Below are positions 44,492-52,697 of a DNA stretch of 64,000 bases, one piece after another. Both the position numbers and the translations under genes were made by a program. Below the pieces are notes generated by a model, which was not told the DNA's origin, did not search any database, and saw only the letters and a program-made list of their open reading frames with translations. Position 1 is the stretch's first letter. Every line of letters begins with the position of its first letter. This stretch comes from Pseudomonas lactis (lineage in GTDB: Bacteria > Pseudomonadota > Gammaproteobacteria > Pseudomonadales > Pseudomonadaceae), in assembly GCF_001439845.1 (NCBI RefSeq), contig NZ_JYLO01000022.1, forward strand, positions 1 to 64,000, in the 5' to 3' direction.

Positions 44492-45236
44492 AAGCGAGAG
44501 CATCAGCATTGATATAGACGACGAACAAATGAGCGGGACCTTCCTCAGCCCCAAGTCCAAAGTGCCCGGTGTGTTGTTCGTGCACGGTTGGGGCGGTAGC
44601 CAGGAGCGCGACTTGGAGCGAGCCAAAGGTATCGCAGGCCTTGGGTGTGTGTGCCTGACCTTCGACCTGCGTGGCCATGCTGGCACCGGCATCCCCTTGT
44701 CCCGCGTCACCCGCGAAGACAACCTGCGCGACCTGCTGGCTGCTTACGACCGCCTACTGTCCCACCCGGCAATAGACACCTCGGCGGTGGCAGTGGTGGG
44801 CACCAGTTATGGCGGCTACTTGGCGGCGATCCTCACCTCGTTGCGCCCGGTACGCTGGCTGGCGCTGCGAGTGCCGGCACTGTACCGCGACCAGGAATGG
44901 CTCAAGCCCAAGCGCGATTTGGACAAAGCCGACCTGATGGATTACCGCGGCACCCTGGTGCACGCCGAAACCAATCGGGCCCTGCATGCCTGTGCGCAAT
45001 TTACCGGCGATGTGCTGATTGTCGAATCGGAAACCGACGACCATGTGCCCCACGCCACCATCATGAGTTATCGTGCGGCGTGCCAGCAGACCCACTCCCT
45101 GACCCACCGCATCATCGACGGTGCCGACCATTCCCTGAGCGACCCGGTGTCGCAACAGGCGTACACCTCGATACTGGTGGACTGGATTACCGAGATGGTG
45201 GTGGGGGAGCGGTTGAGCATCATTCAGTCCCGATAG
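44481..45236 (+). CDS. Alpha/beta hydrolase (dienelactone-hydrolase/peptidase-like)
   Basis: The 251-residue product has the serine hydrolase triad: nucleophile elbow GTSYGGY (Ser at about 108), an acid in VESETDDHVPH (about 194) and His in DGADHSLSD (about 221). The oxyanion HGWGGS motif lies near residue 34. There is no signal peptide, so it acts in the cytosol. Its ATG lies inside the end of the DUF3182 gene (11-nt overlap), which indicates a joint pathway, for example release or editing of the ligase product. The gene is followed by a perfect REPIN that may end the transcript. Confidence 0.82.
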   Translation: MTARSESISIDIDDEQMSGTFLSPKSKVPGVLFVHGWGGSQERDLERAKGIAGLGCVCLTFDLRGHAGTGIPLSRVTREDNLRDLLAAYDRLLSHPAIDTSAVAVVGTSYGGYLAAILTSLRPVRWLALRVPALYRDQEWLKPKRDLDKADLMDYRGTLVHAETNRALHACAQFTGDVLIVESETDDHVPHATIMSYRAACQQTHSLTHRIIDGADHSLSDPVSQQAYTSILVDWITEMVVGERLSIIQSR

Positions 45237-45250
45237 GTGTCGCCCTTTTG

Positions 45251-45328
45251 ATCGCTATCGCGGGCAAGCCCGGCTCCCACAGGGGAATGCGTTCCGAGGT
45301 GGGAGCCGGGCTTGCCCGCGATAGCGAT
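45251..45328. repeat. REPIN with 30-bp perfect inverted arms
   Basis: The arm ATCGCTATCGCGGGCAAGCC... (45251-45280) is the exact reverse complement of 45299-45328 (GTGGGAGCCGGGCTTGCC... ending GCGAT), around an 18-nt centre. It is a P. fluorescens-type REP doublet. It lies between two convergent genes and could serve as a bidirectional terminator or transcript-end stabiliser. Confidence 0.92.
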
Positions 45329-45349
45329 TCAACAGTCACCACGGCCTCA

Positions 45350-46315
45350 TCAGGCTGTCTTCTTCACCCGCAACGCCTTGGCCTTGGCCTCCACCCCCAA
45401 ATACATCACCAGTGCAATCAACAACGGGCAAATAAAATAAATGGCCCGGTACGCGATCAGCCCCGCCAGCAAACTCCCCCGCGACGCCTCATGTTGCAAT
45501 AGCGCAATGAACACCGCCTCCAACACCCCCAACCCGGCCGGGATATGGGTGACCACTCCGGCAATCGCACTGATCAACAGCACCCCCAGCACCAACGGGT
45601 AATCCAGTTTGGCCGGCAGCAAGGTGAATATCACTGCGGCCATCAACGACCAGTTCAACGCACCCAGAGCCAGCTGCAAACAGGCCATGCGCAGCGACGG
45701 CAAGTTGATCTCGATACCGCGAATCGACCACGCGCGCTTTTTAGAAAACCGGCACGCCGCCAGGTAGCCCAGGCTCGCGAGCACCAATAACACCCCGACT
45801 CCTTGCAAGGCGCCGCTGCTGAGCTTCCAGCCCGGCGGCAGGGTCACCAACCCGCTGCTGAACACCACCCCGGCCAACGCCGTATAGCCGAACCAATTGG
45901 TGGCCAGGCTCAGGCCGAGGATCTTGGCGATATTGCTGGTGCTCACGCCCAGGCGCGAATACAGCCGGTACCGCATGGCAATGCCGCCGACCCAAGCGCT
46001 GAGGTTGAGGTTGAACGCGTAGCTGATGATGCCCACCGGCAATATCTGCTTCCAGCGCAGCGGCTGGCGAATGTAGGTGCGGCCGATCAGGTCAAAACAG
46101 GCGTAGACAATGAAACTGCACAGCGTCAGCGCGCCGGCGATGAACAATGTGCGCAGCTTGAACTCGCTCAGGGTCTGGAACACTTCGCTCCAGTCGATGC
46201 GCCGGGCGAGCAGGGTAAACAACACGATCAGCAGCACGAAGAACGCAATCGTCAGCGGTTTCTTCCAGCGCTTGAACCCAGAGGCTTGCGCTTGGGGGCG
46301 GGCTTCAGACGTCAT
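45350..46315 (-). CDS. ybhN: YbhN-like membrane protein (UPF0104 / LPG-synthase TM domain)
   Basis: An inner-membrane protein of 321 residues (start ATG 46315, MTSEARPQAQ; a TTG at 46330 is also in frame). It has about eight hydrophobic segments, starting with LTIAFFVLLIVLFTLLARRI. It resembles the transmembrane domain of lysylphosphatidylglycerol synthases but has no aminoacyl-transferase half, as is typical of the UPF0104 family. Its exact activity is unknown; a role in lipid handling is inferred. It overlaps clsB by 11 nt and forms with clsB and ybhP the same three-gene set as E. coli ybhP-ybhO-ybhN. Confidence 0.85.
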   Translation of the reverse strand: MTSEARPQAQASGFKRWKKPLTIAFFVLLIVLFTLLARRIDWSEVFQTLSEFKLRTLFIAGALTLCSFIVYACFDLIGRTYIRQPLRWKQILPVGIISYAFNLNLSAWVGGIAMRYRLYSRLGVSTSNIAKILGLSLATNWFGYTALAGVVFSSGLVTLPPGWKLSSGALQGVGVLLVLASLGYLAACRFSKKRAWSIRGIEINLPSLRMACLQLALGALNWSLMAAVIFTLLPAKLDYPLVLGVLLISAIAGVVTHIPAGLGVLEAVFIALLQHEASRGSLLAGLIAYRAIYFICPLLIALVMYLGVEAKAKALRVKKTA

Positions 46316-47567
46316 GGGGCGTGGCCTCAAAAGGTTTCAAGCGCGGTTTGTGGGCCGGCAACCAACTGGCCAGTACCGGGAAATGGCGCATCACATGAAA
46401 CACCAGGAAACCCACGGTCAGGCGCCAGAGCCACAGGCGTGGCTTGCGCTTTTCCGGCATGGTCTGGCAATGATTGTGGGCGAGTGCTTCCAGGCGTTCG
46501 TAGAGCTGTTGATTGAAAGCCCGGTCGCGAATCAGCACGTTGGCTTCTAGGTTCAATGCCAGGCTCAGTGGGTCCAGGTTGCTGGAGCCGACGGTGCTCC
46601 ATTCGTCATCCACCAACGCCACCTTGCCGTGCAGCGGGCGTTGGCAGTATTCGTGAATCACCACGCCATCTTTGAGCAAGTAGTCATAGAGCATGCGCGC
46701 GGCCAGTTTCGCCAACAGCACGTCCGGCTGGCCCTGCATGATCAACTGCACGTGCACGCCACGGCGCGCCGCGTTACGGATCTCGCGAAGCAGGCGGTAG
46801 CCGGGGAAGAAGTAAGCATTGGCGATCACCACCCGCTGCCGGGCCTGGCTCAAGGCGTGGATATACGCGTCTTCGATGTCATCACGATGCTGGATGTTGT
46901 CGCGATAGATCAGGCGCACCAGGCCGTCGCCTGGCTCGTTTGTCCAGGGCGAAGGCCGTTGTTGGCGCCGTCGCCAACCGCGACGGCTGCGCACCTGGCG
47001 GCCACTTTGGGCGAGGGCGAAATGGTGCAGGTCTGCCACAGCCGGGCCGATCACCTGTACTGAGTAATCCTGCTTGGCTTCGGGGCCGAAATCCGCCAGG
47101 TGGTCGGCGGAAAAATTGATCCCGCCGATAAACGCCACGCGGGCGTCCACCACGACGATCTTGCGGTGCAGGCGGCGAAACCAGTTAGTGCGTATGCCGA
47201 GCGTCTTGGGCGCCGGGTCGAACATCTGCACCATCACCCCGGCCTCGGCCAACTCCCGCAGGAAGCCCGGGCTCAGTTCGCCGCAGCCAAAACCGTCGAG
47301 GCTGACCACCACCTTCACCCCGCGCTTGGCCGCCTCGATGAGGATGCTGTGCAGCTCAAAGCCGACCTTGTCTTCAAAGAGGATAAAGGTCTCCAGCAGG
47401 ATCTCGCGCTCGGCGCCGCGCAACGCCTCGAATACGGCAGGAAAGTATGCCTCGCCGTTCTCCAGCAACTCCACGCGGTTGCCGCTTTGCCAGCCGTAAT
47501 CCAGATCCCGCGCCTTGCTGTCGTCTGGCGGTTGGTCTGTGGCGATATGGTCTACCGCAACGTTCAT
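46305..47567 (-). CDS. clsB: Cardiolipin synthase B (phospholipase D superfamily)
   Basis: ClsB (YbhO in E. coli) makes cardiolipin or related phosphatidyl-glycerol species by phosphatidyl transfer at the inner membrane. The 420-residue product starts at ATG 47567 behind a strong GGAGGTGGAGCT. It has two HKD motifs: HRKIVVVDARVAFIGGIN (about 131-148) and HGKVALVDDEWSTVGSSN (about 316-333), as required for the two-HKD active site. There is no N-terminal membrane-hairpin as in ClsA; a C-terminal hydrophobic stretch is present. Its start overlaps the ybhP stop by 4 nt (ATGA), so the operon is translationally coupled. Confidence 0.92.
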   Translation of the reverse strand: MNVAVDHIATDQPPDDSKARDLDYGWQSGNRVELLENGEAYFPAVFEALRGAEREILLETFILFEDKVGFELHSILIEAAKRGVKVVVSLDGFGCGELSPGFLRELAEAGVMVQMFDPAPKTLGIRTNWFRRLHRKIVVVDARVAFIGGINFSADHLADFGPEAKQDYSVQVIGPAVADLHHFALAQSGRQVRSRRGWRRRQQRPSPWTNEPGDGLVRLIYRDNIQHRDDIEDAYIHALSQARQRVVIANAYFFPGYRLLREIRNAARRGVHVQLIMQGQPDVLLAKLAARMLYDYLLKDGVVIHEYCQRPLHGKVALVDDEWSTVGSSNLDPLSLALNLEANVLIRDRAFNQQLYERLEALAHNHCQTMPEKRKPRLWLWRLTVGFLVFHVMRHFPVLASWLPAHKPRLKPFEATPHDV

Positions 47568-48340
47568 AGCTCCACCTCCACCGACAGCGGCACATGGTCT
47601 GAAAGATGGGACCAGGGGCGAGTGGTGAGCACGCGCGGGTTGTGCACCTTCAAATTGCGCACATAAATGCGGTCCAGCGGCAGTAGTGGCAGGCGCGCCG
47701 GGAAGGTGCGCGCCGGTTTGCCGAGGGTGTGCATGAACACTTCCTGCAAACCGCTTTGACTCAGGTCGGCTTTTTGCCGCCAGTCGTTGAAGTCGCCGGC
47801 GACCACCAACGGCGCATCGGCCGGAATCTCGCGGATACGTTGTTCCAGCAACCGCAATTGTTGTTGGCGATGCACCTCGCGCAAGCCCAGGTGGATGCAG
47901 ATCGCGTGCACCTGCTGACCGCTGCCCGGCAGGCGCAGCACGCAATGCAGCAGGCCGCGGTTTTCATGGCCGCTTTGCGATATGTCGAGGTTGTCATAGC
48001 GGATGATCTGAAATTTGGACAGCAGTGCATTGCCATGGTCGCCATGGGGGTACACCGCATTGCGCCCATAGGCAAACTGCGGCCAGATGCTGTCGGCGAG
48101 GAACTCATACTGCGGCATTTTTGGCCAGTCGCTGTAACGCTGCGGATGGCGTTCGTGGGTGCCATGGATCTCCTGCAAGAACACCATGTCTGCGCCCACG
48201 CTGCGCACCGCTTCACGCAGCTCGGGCAAGATGAAGCGGCGATTCAGTGCGGTGAAACCCTTGTGTATATTGACCGTCAGCACTGTAAAGCGAGTGATGG
48301 CGGTGGTCGGCGGGGTGGGGATCAGCTCTGGATGTGTCAT
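47564..48340 (-). CDS. ybhP: Endonuclease/exonuclease/phosphatase family protein YbhP
   Basis: A 258-residue protein with the metal-dependent EEP fold: FTVLTVNIHKGF (about 18-29), MVFLQEIHG with the catalytic Glu (about 52-60), VAGDFNDW (about 156-163) and SDHVPLSVEV with the catalytic Asp-His near the C-terminus. No signal peptide is visible. In E. coli ybhP sits just ahead of ybhO (clsB). Its substrate is unsettled; a phosphodiesterase acting on a lipid headgroup would fit the neighbours, but nuclease activity cannot be excluded. It overlaps both neighbours by 4 nt. Confidence 0.87.
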   Translation of the reverse strand: MTHPELIPTPPTTAITRFTVLTVNIHKGFTALNRRFILPELREAVRSVGADMVFLQEIHGTHERHPQRYSDWPKMPQYEFLADSIWPQFAYGRNAVYPHGDHGNALLSKFQIIRYDNLDISQSGHENRGLLHCVLRLPGSGQQVHAICIHLGLREVHRQQQLRLLEQRIREIPADAPLVVAGDFNDWRQKADLSQSGLQEVFMHTLGKPARTFPARLPLLPLDRIYVRNLKVHNPRVLTTRPWSHLSDHVPLSVEVEL

Positions 48341-49263
48341 GGCAATACTCCTGGTTCCGGCAGCCGGCCAGGTTCGGTGAGCAGGTGTTGGTCCAGCCCG
48401 AAACGTTGCAGCAATTGGCGTGCATCGAAGGGCGCGCGAACTTTGATGTCGTTGTCGAAAAAGCAGAACACATCGCGCTGTTTACGCCTGCGGGGCGTGT
48501 GGTGCGGGTCGACCAGGTGTGCATCGGCAGGCTGCTTGCCGTGGGCCCAGCGCTCGATGCGGTCACCCCAGCGCTGGAGCGCTTCGGCGCTATAGCCACT
48601 GGCGTATAGCTGCTTGTCGCCGTGCAAGCGCAGGTACATGAAGTTGGCGGTCACGTCTTCCATGTACGGCCACTTGCCTGCGGTGTCCGCGACCACCAGG
48701 GCCACCCCGTGCTTATCCAGCATCTGGATGAACTCCGGCACGGCAAAACTCGTATTGCGAATCTCCACGGCATGGCGCAACGGCTTCTTGGCATAGGCCT
48801 TCATGCTCGCCTTGCCGTTAAGACGCGGCTCATGCTGGCGCGCGAGGGCGGCGGCCTGTTGGGTGTCGGCGGGTAATTCAGCCAAAAAGGTTTCAAACAG
48901 CGTGGCGTCGAATTTGAAGCTGGGCGGAAACTGCCAGAGGATTGGGCCGAGTTTTTCTTTGAGTTCCAGCACCCCGGAAGCGAAGAAATTCGCCATCGGC
49001 TTGTGTACATCGCGCAGGCGCAGGATATGCGTGATGAAACGGGGCGCCTTGACACTGAACATGAAACCTTCAGGCGTATCGGCATACCACTCGGCATAGC
49101 GCTTAGGGGTTTGCAGCGCGTAGAACGAGCCGTTGATTTCGATGCTGTTGACGGCGCGTGACGCAAACTGCAACTCGCGTTTCTGGGTCAGCCCTTCGGG
49201 GTAGAAGTCCCCGCGCCAGGGCGTGTAGCGCCAGCCGGAAATGCCGATGTGAATCGCCGCCAT
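48337..49263 (-). CDS. DUF72 domain protein (YecE family)
   Basis: A 308-residue TIM-barrel-like protein of the DUF72 family. Family hallmarks seen are IGISGWRYTPWRGDFYPEGL (about 6-25), the NSIEINGSFYALQTP segment, FMFSVKAPRFITH and the late VVADTAGKWPY with LRLHG. The function of the family is not known; endonuclease-like folds have been suggested. Here it is the first gene of a four-gene run DUF72-ybhP-clsB-ybhN with 4-nt overlaps. That is unusual, since the E. coli operon lacks it. Confidence 0.85.
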   Translation of the reverse strand: MAAIHIGISGWRYTPWRGDFYPEGLTQKRELQFASRAVNSIEINGSFYALQTPKRYAEWYADTPEGFMFSVKAPRFITHILRLRDVHKPMANFFASGVLELKEKLGPILWQFPPSFKFDATLFETFLAELPADTQQAAALARQHEPRLNGKASMKAYAKKPLRHAVEIRNTSFAVPEFIQMLDKHGVALVVADTAGKWPYMEDVTANFMYLRLHGDKQLYASGYSAEALQRWGDRIERWAHGKQPADAHLVDPHHTPRRRKQRDVFCFFDNDIKVRAPFDARQLLQRFGLDQHLLTEPGRLPEPGVLP

Positions 49264-49451
49264 GTGTGCTCCCGTGGTTGGTGGGTGAGGTGACCTCCGT
49301 TATGGGATGACTGCGCTATTTGGCTGAAAGTTTCCACATTCCTACAGGCGGTACAGGGTAGGAAAAGATGCGAGGGCATCGCCCATGCGGGGAACGATCA
49401 AGGCCTAAACCCGTCAGTTCCTTACAGACCCTGCTGAAGGAGCTCGCTGTT

Positions 49452-51536
49452 TTGCTGAATCTAAAGACTGCATTACTGCTCGGTGCGTTGCTGCTTTGCG
49501 GTAACGGCGCACTGCAAGCCGCAGCGACGGCACCCGCTGCCGAGACGCCGGCCAAGCCGGAATTGCTGGTGCAAGGCGGGCTACTCGGGGCCATCAGTTC
49601 CAGCATTGATGACGTGCAAGACAAGCTCGACCTCAACCAGAACCTCATTGACGCCTGGCGCCTGCGGGCCGACCGCGCCGCAGACGAAGTAGGGCGTCTG
49701 GTGGACCAGACCACCGCACGCTCGCCGTGGAGCGTGGCCGGCGATTTCCTGCTGTTGTCTGGCGTGTGGGCCGGTGCCTTTGCTTTGCTGACGATGCTGG
49801 GGCGCCTGGTTGTGAAACGCGCGAGCCGTCGCCCATTCCTTGCGCGGCGTCAACGGCTGCAAGGCTTGCTGGGCTATGTGGTGCCCTACACGATTCCAGC
49901 GCTGATCTGCTTGCCGTTGACCCTTTATGTCAGTCACTTTTTAGCCGCGTCTGTCGGCCGAGCCCTGGCGCTGTGTTTTGCCTACGCCACCAGCAGTGGC
50001 ATCTTTTCCACCTCGCTGTTGCTGTGCGTCATTGTGATGTTCAACGTCGGGCACAAGCGGCCTGCGGTGCGGATCATTCGTGACTATTGCCCCAAGCCTC
50101 TATTCCTGATCGGCTTTCTCGCGGCCCTCAGCGATGCGCTGACCAGCCCGCAAATCGCTCGGCAACTGGGCGGCAATATCACCAGCAGCATCGCTGTGTT
50201 TACCGGCCTGTTTGCCGCGGTCATCTTTGGCGTGCTGGTGGTACGCCTGCGTCGCCCGGTGGCCCATTTGATCCGCAACCGGCCGTTGGCCCAGCGCCTC
50301 AAGCATCCAGCATTGCAACAGTCGCTGCGGGTGTTTTCCGGGCTCTGGTACTGGCCGATTCTGTTGATGGTGCTGGTCTCGGCGGTCAACCTGATTGGCG
50401 CCGGTGACGACAACCAAGAGGCCCTGCGCTGCGCGCTGCTCACCACCTTGTTACTGATCGGTACGGTGTTTCTCAGCACTGTGCTGCAACACCTGTTCAA
50501 GTCCCGCAGTCAGGTATCGATCCAACGCAGCAGCGCCTACAAGGAACGCTTCCTGAGTTTGCTGCACGCGATTTTGCGTATCGTCATGGCCATCGCGTTT
50601 ATCGAGATACTCGGGCGTATCTGGGGTGTCTCGTTGTTCGAATTCGCCCAGCGCAACTCCGTGGGCCGGGCCATCAGTGACTCCCTCAGCAGCATCGGCC
50701 TGATCCTGTTGGTGACCTGGCTGTTCTGGGTGGTGCTCGACACCGCGATCCAGGAAGCCCTCAAACCACCGGTGAATAAACGCTCCAGCCGCCAGCCCAG
50801 TACCCGGGTCAAAACCATCCTGCCGCTGCTGCGCAATGCGGTGAAGATCATCCTGGTGGTGATCTGCGCGATCACCACCATGGCCAACCTGGGCATCAAT
50901 GTCGCGCCGTTGCTGGCGGGCGCCGGGGTGGTGGGCCTGGCCATCGGTTTCGGTTCCCAGCAACTGGTGCAGGACGTGATCACCGGCCTGTTCATCATTA
51001 TCGAAGACACCCTGTCCATCGGCGATTGGGTGGTGCTCGACTCCGGCCACGCCGGCACCGTCGAAGGCCTGACCATCCGCACCCTGCGCCTGCGCGACGG
51101 CAAGGGCTTTGTGCATTCTGTGCCGTTCGGGCAGATCAAGGCGGTCACCAACCAGTCCCGTCAATTCGCCTATGCGTTCTTCTCGGTGCAGTTCACCTAC
51201 GACACCGACGTGGACAAGGCCGTGGAGCTGATCCGCGAAGCCGGCCAGTCGATCCGCGACGATGTGTTCCTCAAGTACAACCTGCAAGGGCCGTTGGAAG
51301 TGTTCGGGGTGGACAAGATGGACCTCAATGGCGTGGTGCTCACCGCGCAGTTCCGCACGGTTTCGGGTGGCCAGTACGCGGTCAGCCGTGCGTTTAACCA
51401 GCGTCTGAAAAAGCTTGTGGATAACTGTGAGGCGGTGCACTTCGCCCAGACTTATCCACAGCAGCTCTTGCTCGCACCGCGTACGGCGCTGAAACAGGAG
51501 GCCGCCGAACCCGACGTCAAGACACTTAATCCGTGA
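49452..51536 (+). CDS. Mechanosensitive ion channel, YbiO-type MscS homolog
   Basis: A large MscS-family channel that would open under membrane tension during osmotic downshock. I place the start at TTG 49452 (LLNLKTALLLGALLLCGNGALQA), 8 nt after AAGGAG. This gives 694 residues with a clean signal peptide; reading back to ATG 49368 adds 28 residues ahead of it. Several extra N-terminal transmembrane helices precede the MscS core: the pore helix NVAPLLAGAGVVGLAIGFGSQQLVQDVITG (core AGAGVVGLAIGFGSQ) at about residue 500 and the beta domain GDWVVLDSGHAGTVEGLTIR. It is divergent from the DUF72 operon. Confidence 0.87.
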   Translation: MLNLKTALLLGALLLCGNGALQAAATAPAAETPAKPELLVQGGLLGAISSSIDDVQDKLDLNQNLIDAWRLRADRAADEVGRLVDQTTARSPWSVAGDFLLLSGVWAGAFALLTMLGRLVVKRASRRPFLARRQRLQGLLGYVVPYTIPALICLPLTLYVSHFLAASVGRALALCFAYATSSGIFSTSLLLCVIVMFNVGHKRPAVRIIRDYCPKPLFLIGFLAALSDALTSPQIARQLGGNITSSIAVFTGLFAAVIFGVLVVRLRRPVAHLIRNRPLAQRLKHPALQQSLRVFSGLWYWPILLMVLVSAVNLIGAGDDNQEALRCALLTTLLLIGTVFLSTVLQHLFKSRSQVSIQRSSAYKERFLSLLHAILRIVMAIAFIEILGRIWGVSLFEFAQRNSVGRAISDSLSSIGLILLVTWLFWVVLDTAIQEALKPPVNKRSSRQPSTRVKTILPLLRNAVKIILVVICAITTMANLGINVAPLLAGAGVVGLAIGFGSQQLVQDVITGLFIIIEDTLSIGDWVVLDSGHAGTVEGLTIRTLRLRDGKGFVHSVPFGQIKAVTNQSRQFAYAFFSVQFTYDTDVDKAVELIREAGQSIRDDVFLKYNLQGPLEVFGVDKMDLNGVVLTAQFRTVSGGQYAVSRAFNQRLKKLVDNCEAVHFAQTYPQQLLLAPRTALKQEAAEPDVKTLNP

Positions 51537-51648
51537 CGGTTGCGCTACAAGCCCGCAAAATGCAACGATTCTGGCAATGACCTACGACAGCGCACACACG
51601 CCTGTCGATAATAACCATCGTTCCAAACAGACCGGGCCTGCTCAATCT

Positions 51649-52533
51649 ATGCGAATGCGCCTTATGTTACTGGGCGGCGGGAATGCCCTCGGGCAGGCGC
51701 TGATTCGCCTCGGTGCGGAGGAAGACATCGGTTTCCTCGCCCCCAAACCGCCCCAAGACGGCTGGGATGCCGCAAGTCTCACCCAATTGCTCGACGACAC
51801 CCGTCCCGATGCCTTGATCAACCTCGCCTACTATTTCGACTGGTTCCAGGCCGAAGCCGTGAGCGAGTCCCGCTTGGCCGCCCAGGAATTCGCCATCGAA
51901 CGCCTGGCCGAGCTGTGCCAGCATCACAGCATCACCCTGCTGCAACCGTCCAGCTACCGCGTATTCGATGGCTCCCGCGCCACCGCCTACAGCGAGAAAG
52001 ACGAGCCGGTGCCCCTGGGCCTGCGCGGCCAGGCGTTGTGGCGCATCGAACAAAGCGTGCGCGCCACGTGCCCGCAGCATGTGCTGCTGCGGTTTGGCTG
52101 GCTACTGGATGACAGCGTCGACGGCACGCTGGGGCGCTTCCTGGCCCGGGCTGAAAAACCGGATGAGCTGTTGATGGCCGACGACCGTCGTGGCAACCCG
52201 ACGCCGGTTGACGACGCCGCACGGGTAATTATCTCGGTGCTCAAGCAACTCGATTGCGCCGCGCCACTGTGGGGCACTTACCACTACGCCGGCCACGAGG
52301 CGACCACGCCGTTGGCGCTGGGCCAGGCGATTCTCACTGAAGCGCGCAACTTCCATCCGTTGGCCATCGAGTCCCCCACCGCCCAGGCTCACGCAGCGCG
52401 GCCGGATGCGGCGGATGAACCGCAGCATGCGGTGCTGGCCTGCAAGAAAATCCTGCATACCTTCGGCATCAAGCCACGGGCATGGCGGGCAGGCTTGCCG
52501 GCGCTACTGGATCGCTTCTACCGCCATAGCTGA
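51649..52533 (+). CDS. RmlD-like sugar-nucleotide-binding / NAD(P)-binding protein
   Basis: A 294-residue protein of the extended short-chain dehydrogenase fold resembling dTDP-4-dehydrorhamnose reductase. An N-terminal Rossmann motif MLLGGGNALGQALIRLG (about 5-21), an LINLAYYFDW segment and PSSYRVFDG at the usual RmlD substrate region (S/Y) are visible. The catalytic YxxxK is not obvious (SYRVFDGSRATAYSEKDEPVPLG), so it may be non-catalytic. The start is uncertain: ATG 51649 (MRMRLMLLG) is chosen by fold; ATG 51577 is also in frame and neither has a strong ribosome site. No other sugar-pathway genes lie nearby. Confidence 0.72.
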   Translation: MRMRLMLLGGGNALGQALIRLGAEEDIGFLAPKPPQDGWDAASLTQLLDDTRPDALINLAYYFDWFQAEAVSESRLAAQEFAIERLAELCQHHSITLLQPSSYRVFDGSRATAYSEKDEPVPLGLRGQALWRIEQSVRATCPQHVLLRFGWLLDDSVDGTLGRFLARAEKPDELLMADDRRGNPTPVDDAARVIISVLKQLDCAAPLWGTYHYAGHEATTPLALGQAILTEARNFHPLAIESPTAQAHAARPDAADEPQHAVLACKKILHTFGIKPRAWRAGLPALLDRFYRHS

Positions 52534-52560
52534 CACCCCCAAAACCAAAAGTGGGAGGGG

Positions 52561-52657
52561 ACTTATGTGGGAGCTGGCTTGCCTGCGATAGCATCACCTG
52601 GGTATCACTGATACACCGAGGTGTCTGCATCGCGGGCAAGCCCGGCTCCCACATAAG
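52561..52657. repeat. REPIN between convergent genes
   Basis: The left arm begins ACTTATGTGGGAGCTGGC (52561-52593) and the right arm ends GGCTCCCACATAAG (52626-52657). They are nearly exact reverse complements, separated by about 32 nt containing TATCACTGATA. It lies 28 nt after the RmlD-like gene and 41 nt before the end of ompW on the other strand. Confidence 0.88.
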
Positions 52658-52697
52658 CCCCCTCCCACATGGGTTATGCGGTGTGGCTTAACCGGAC

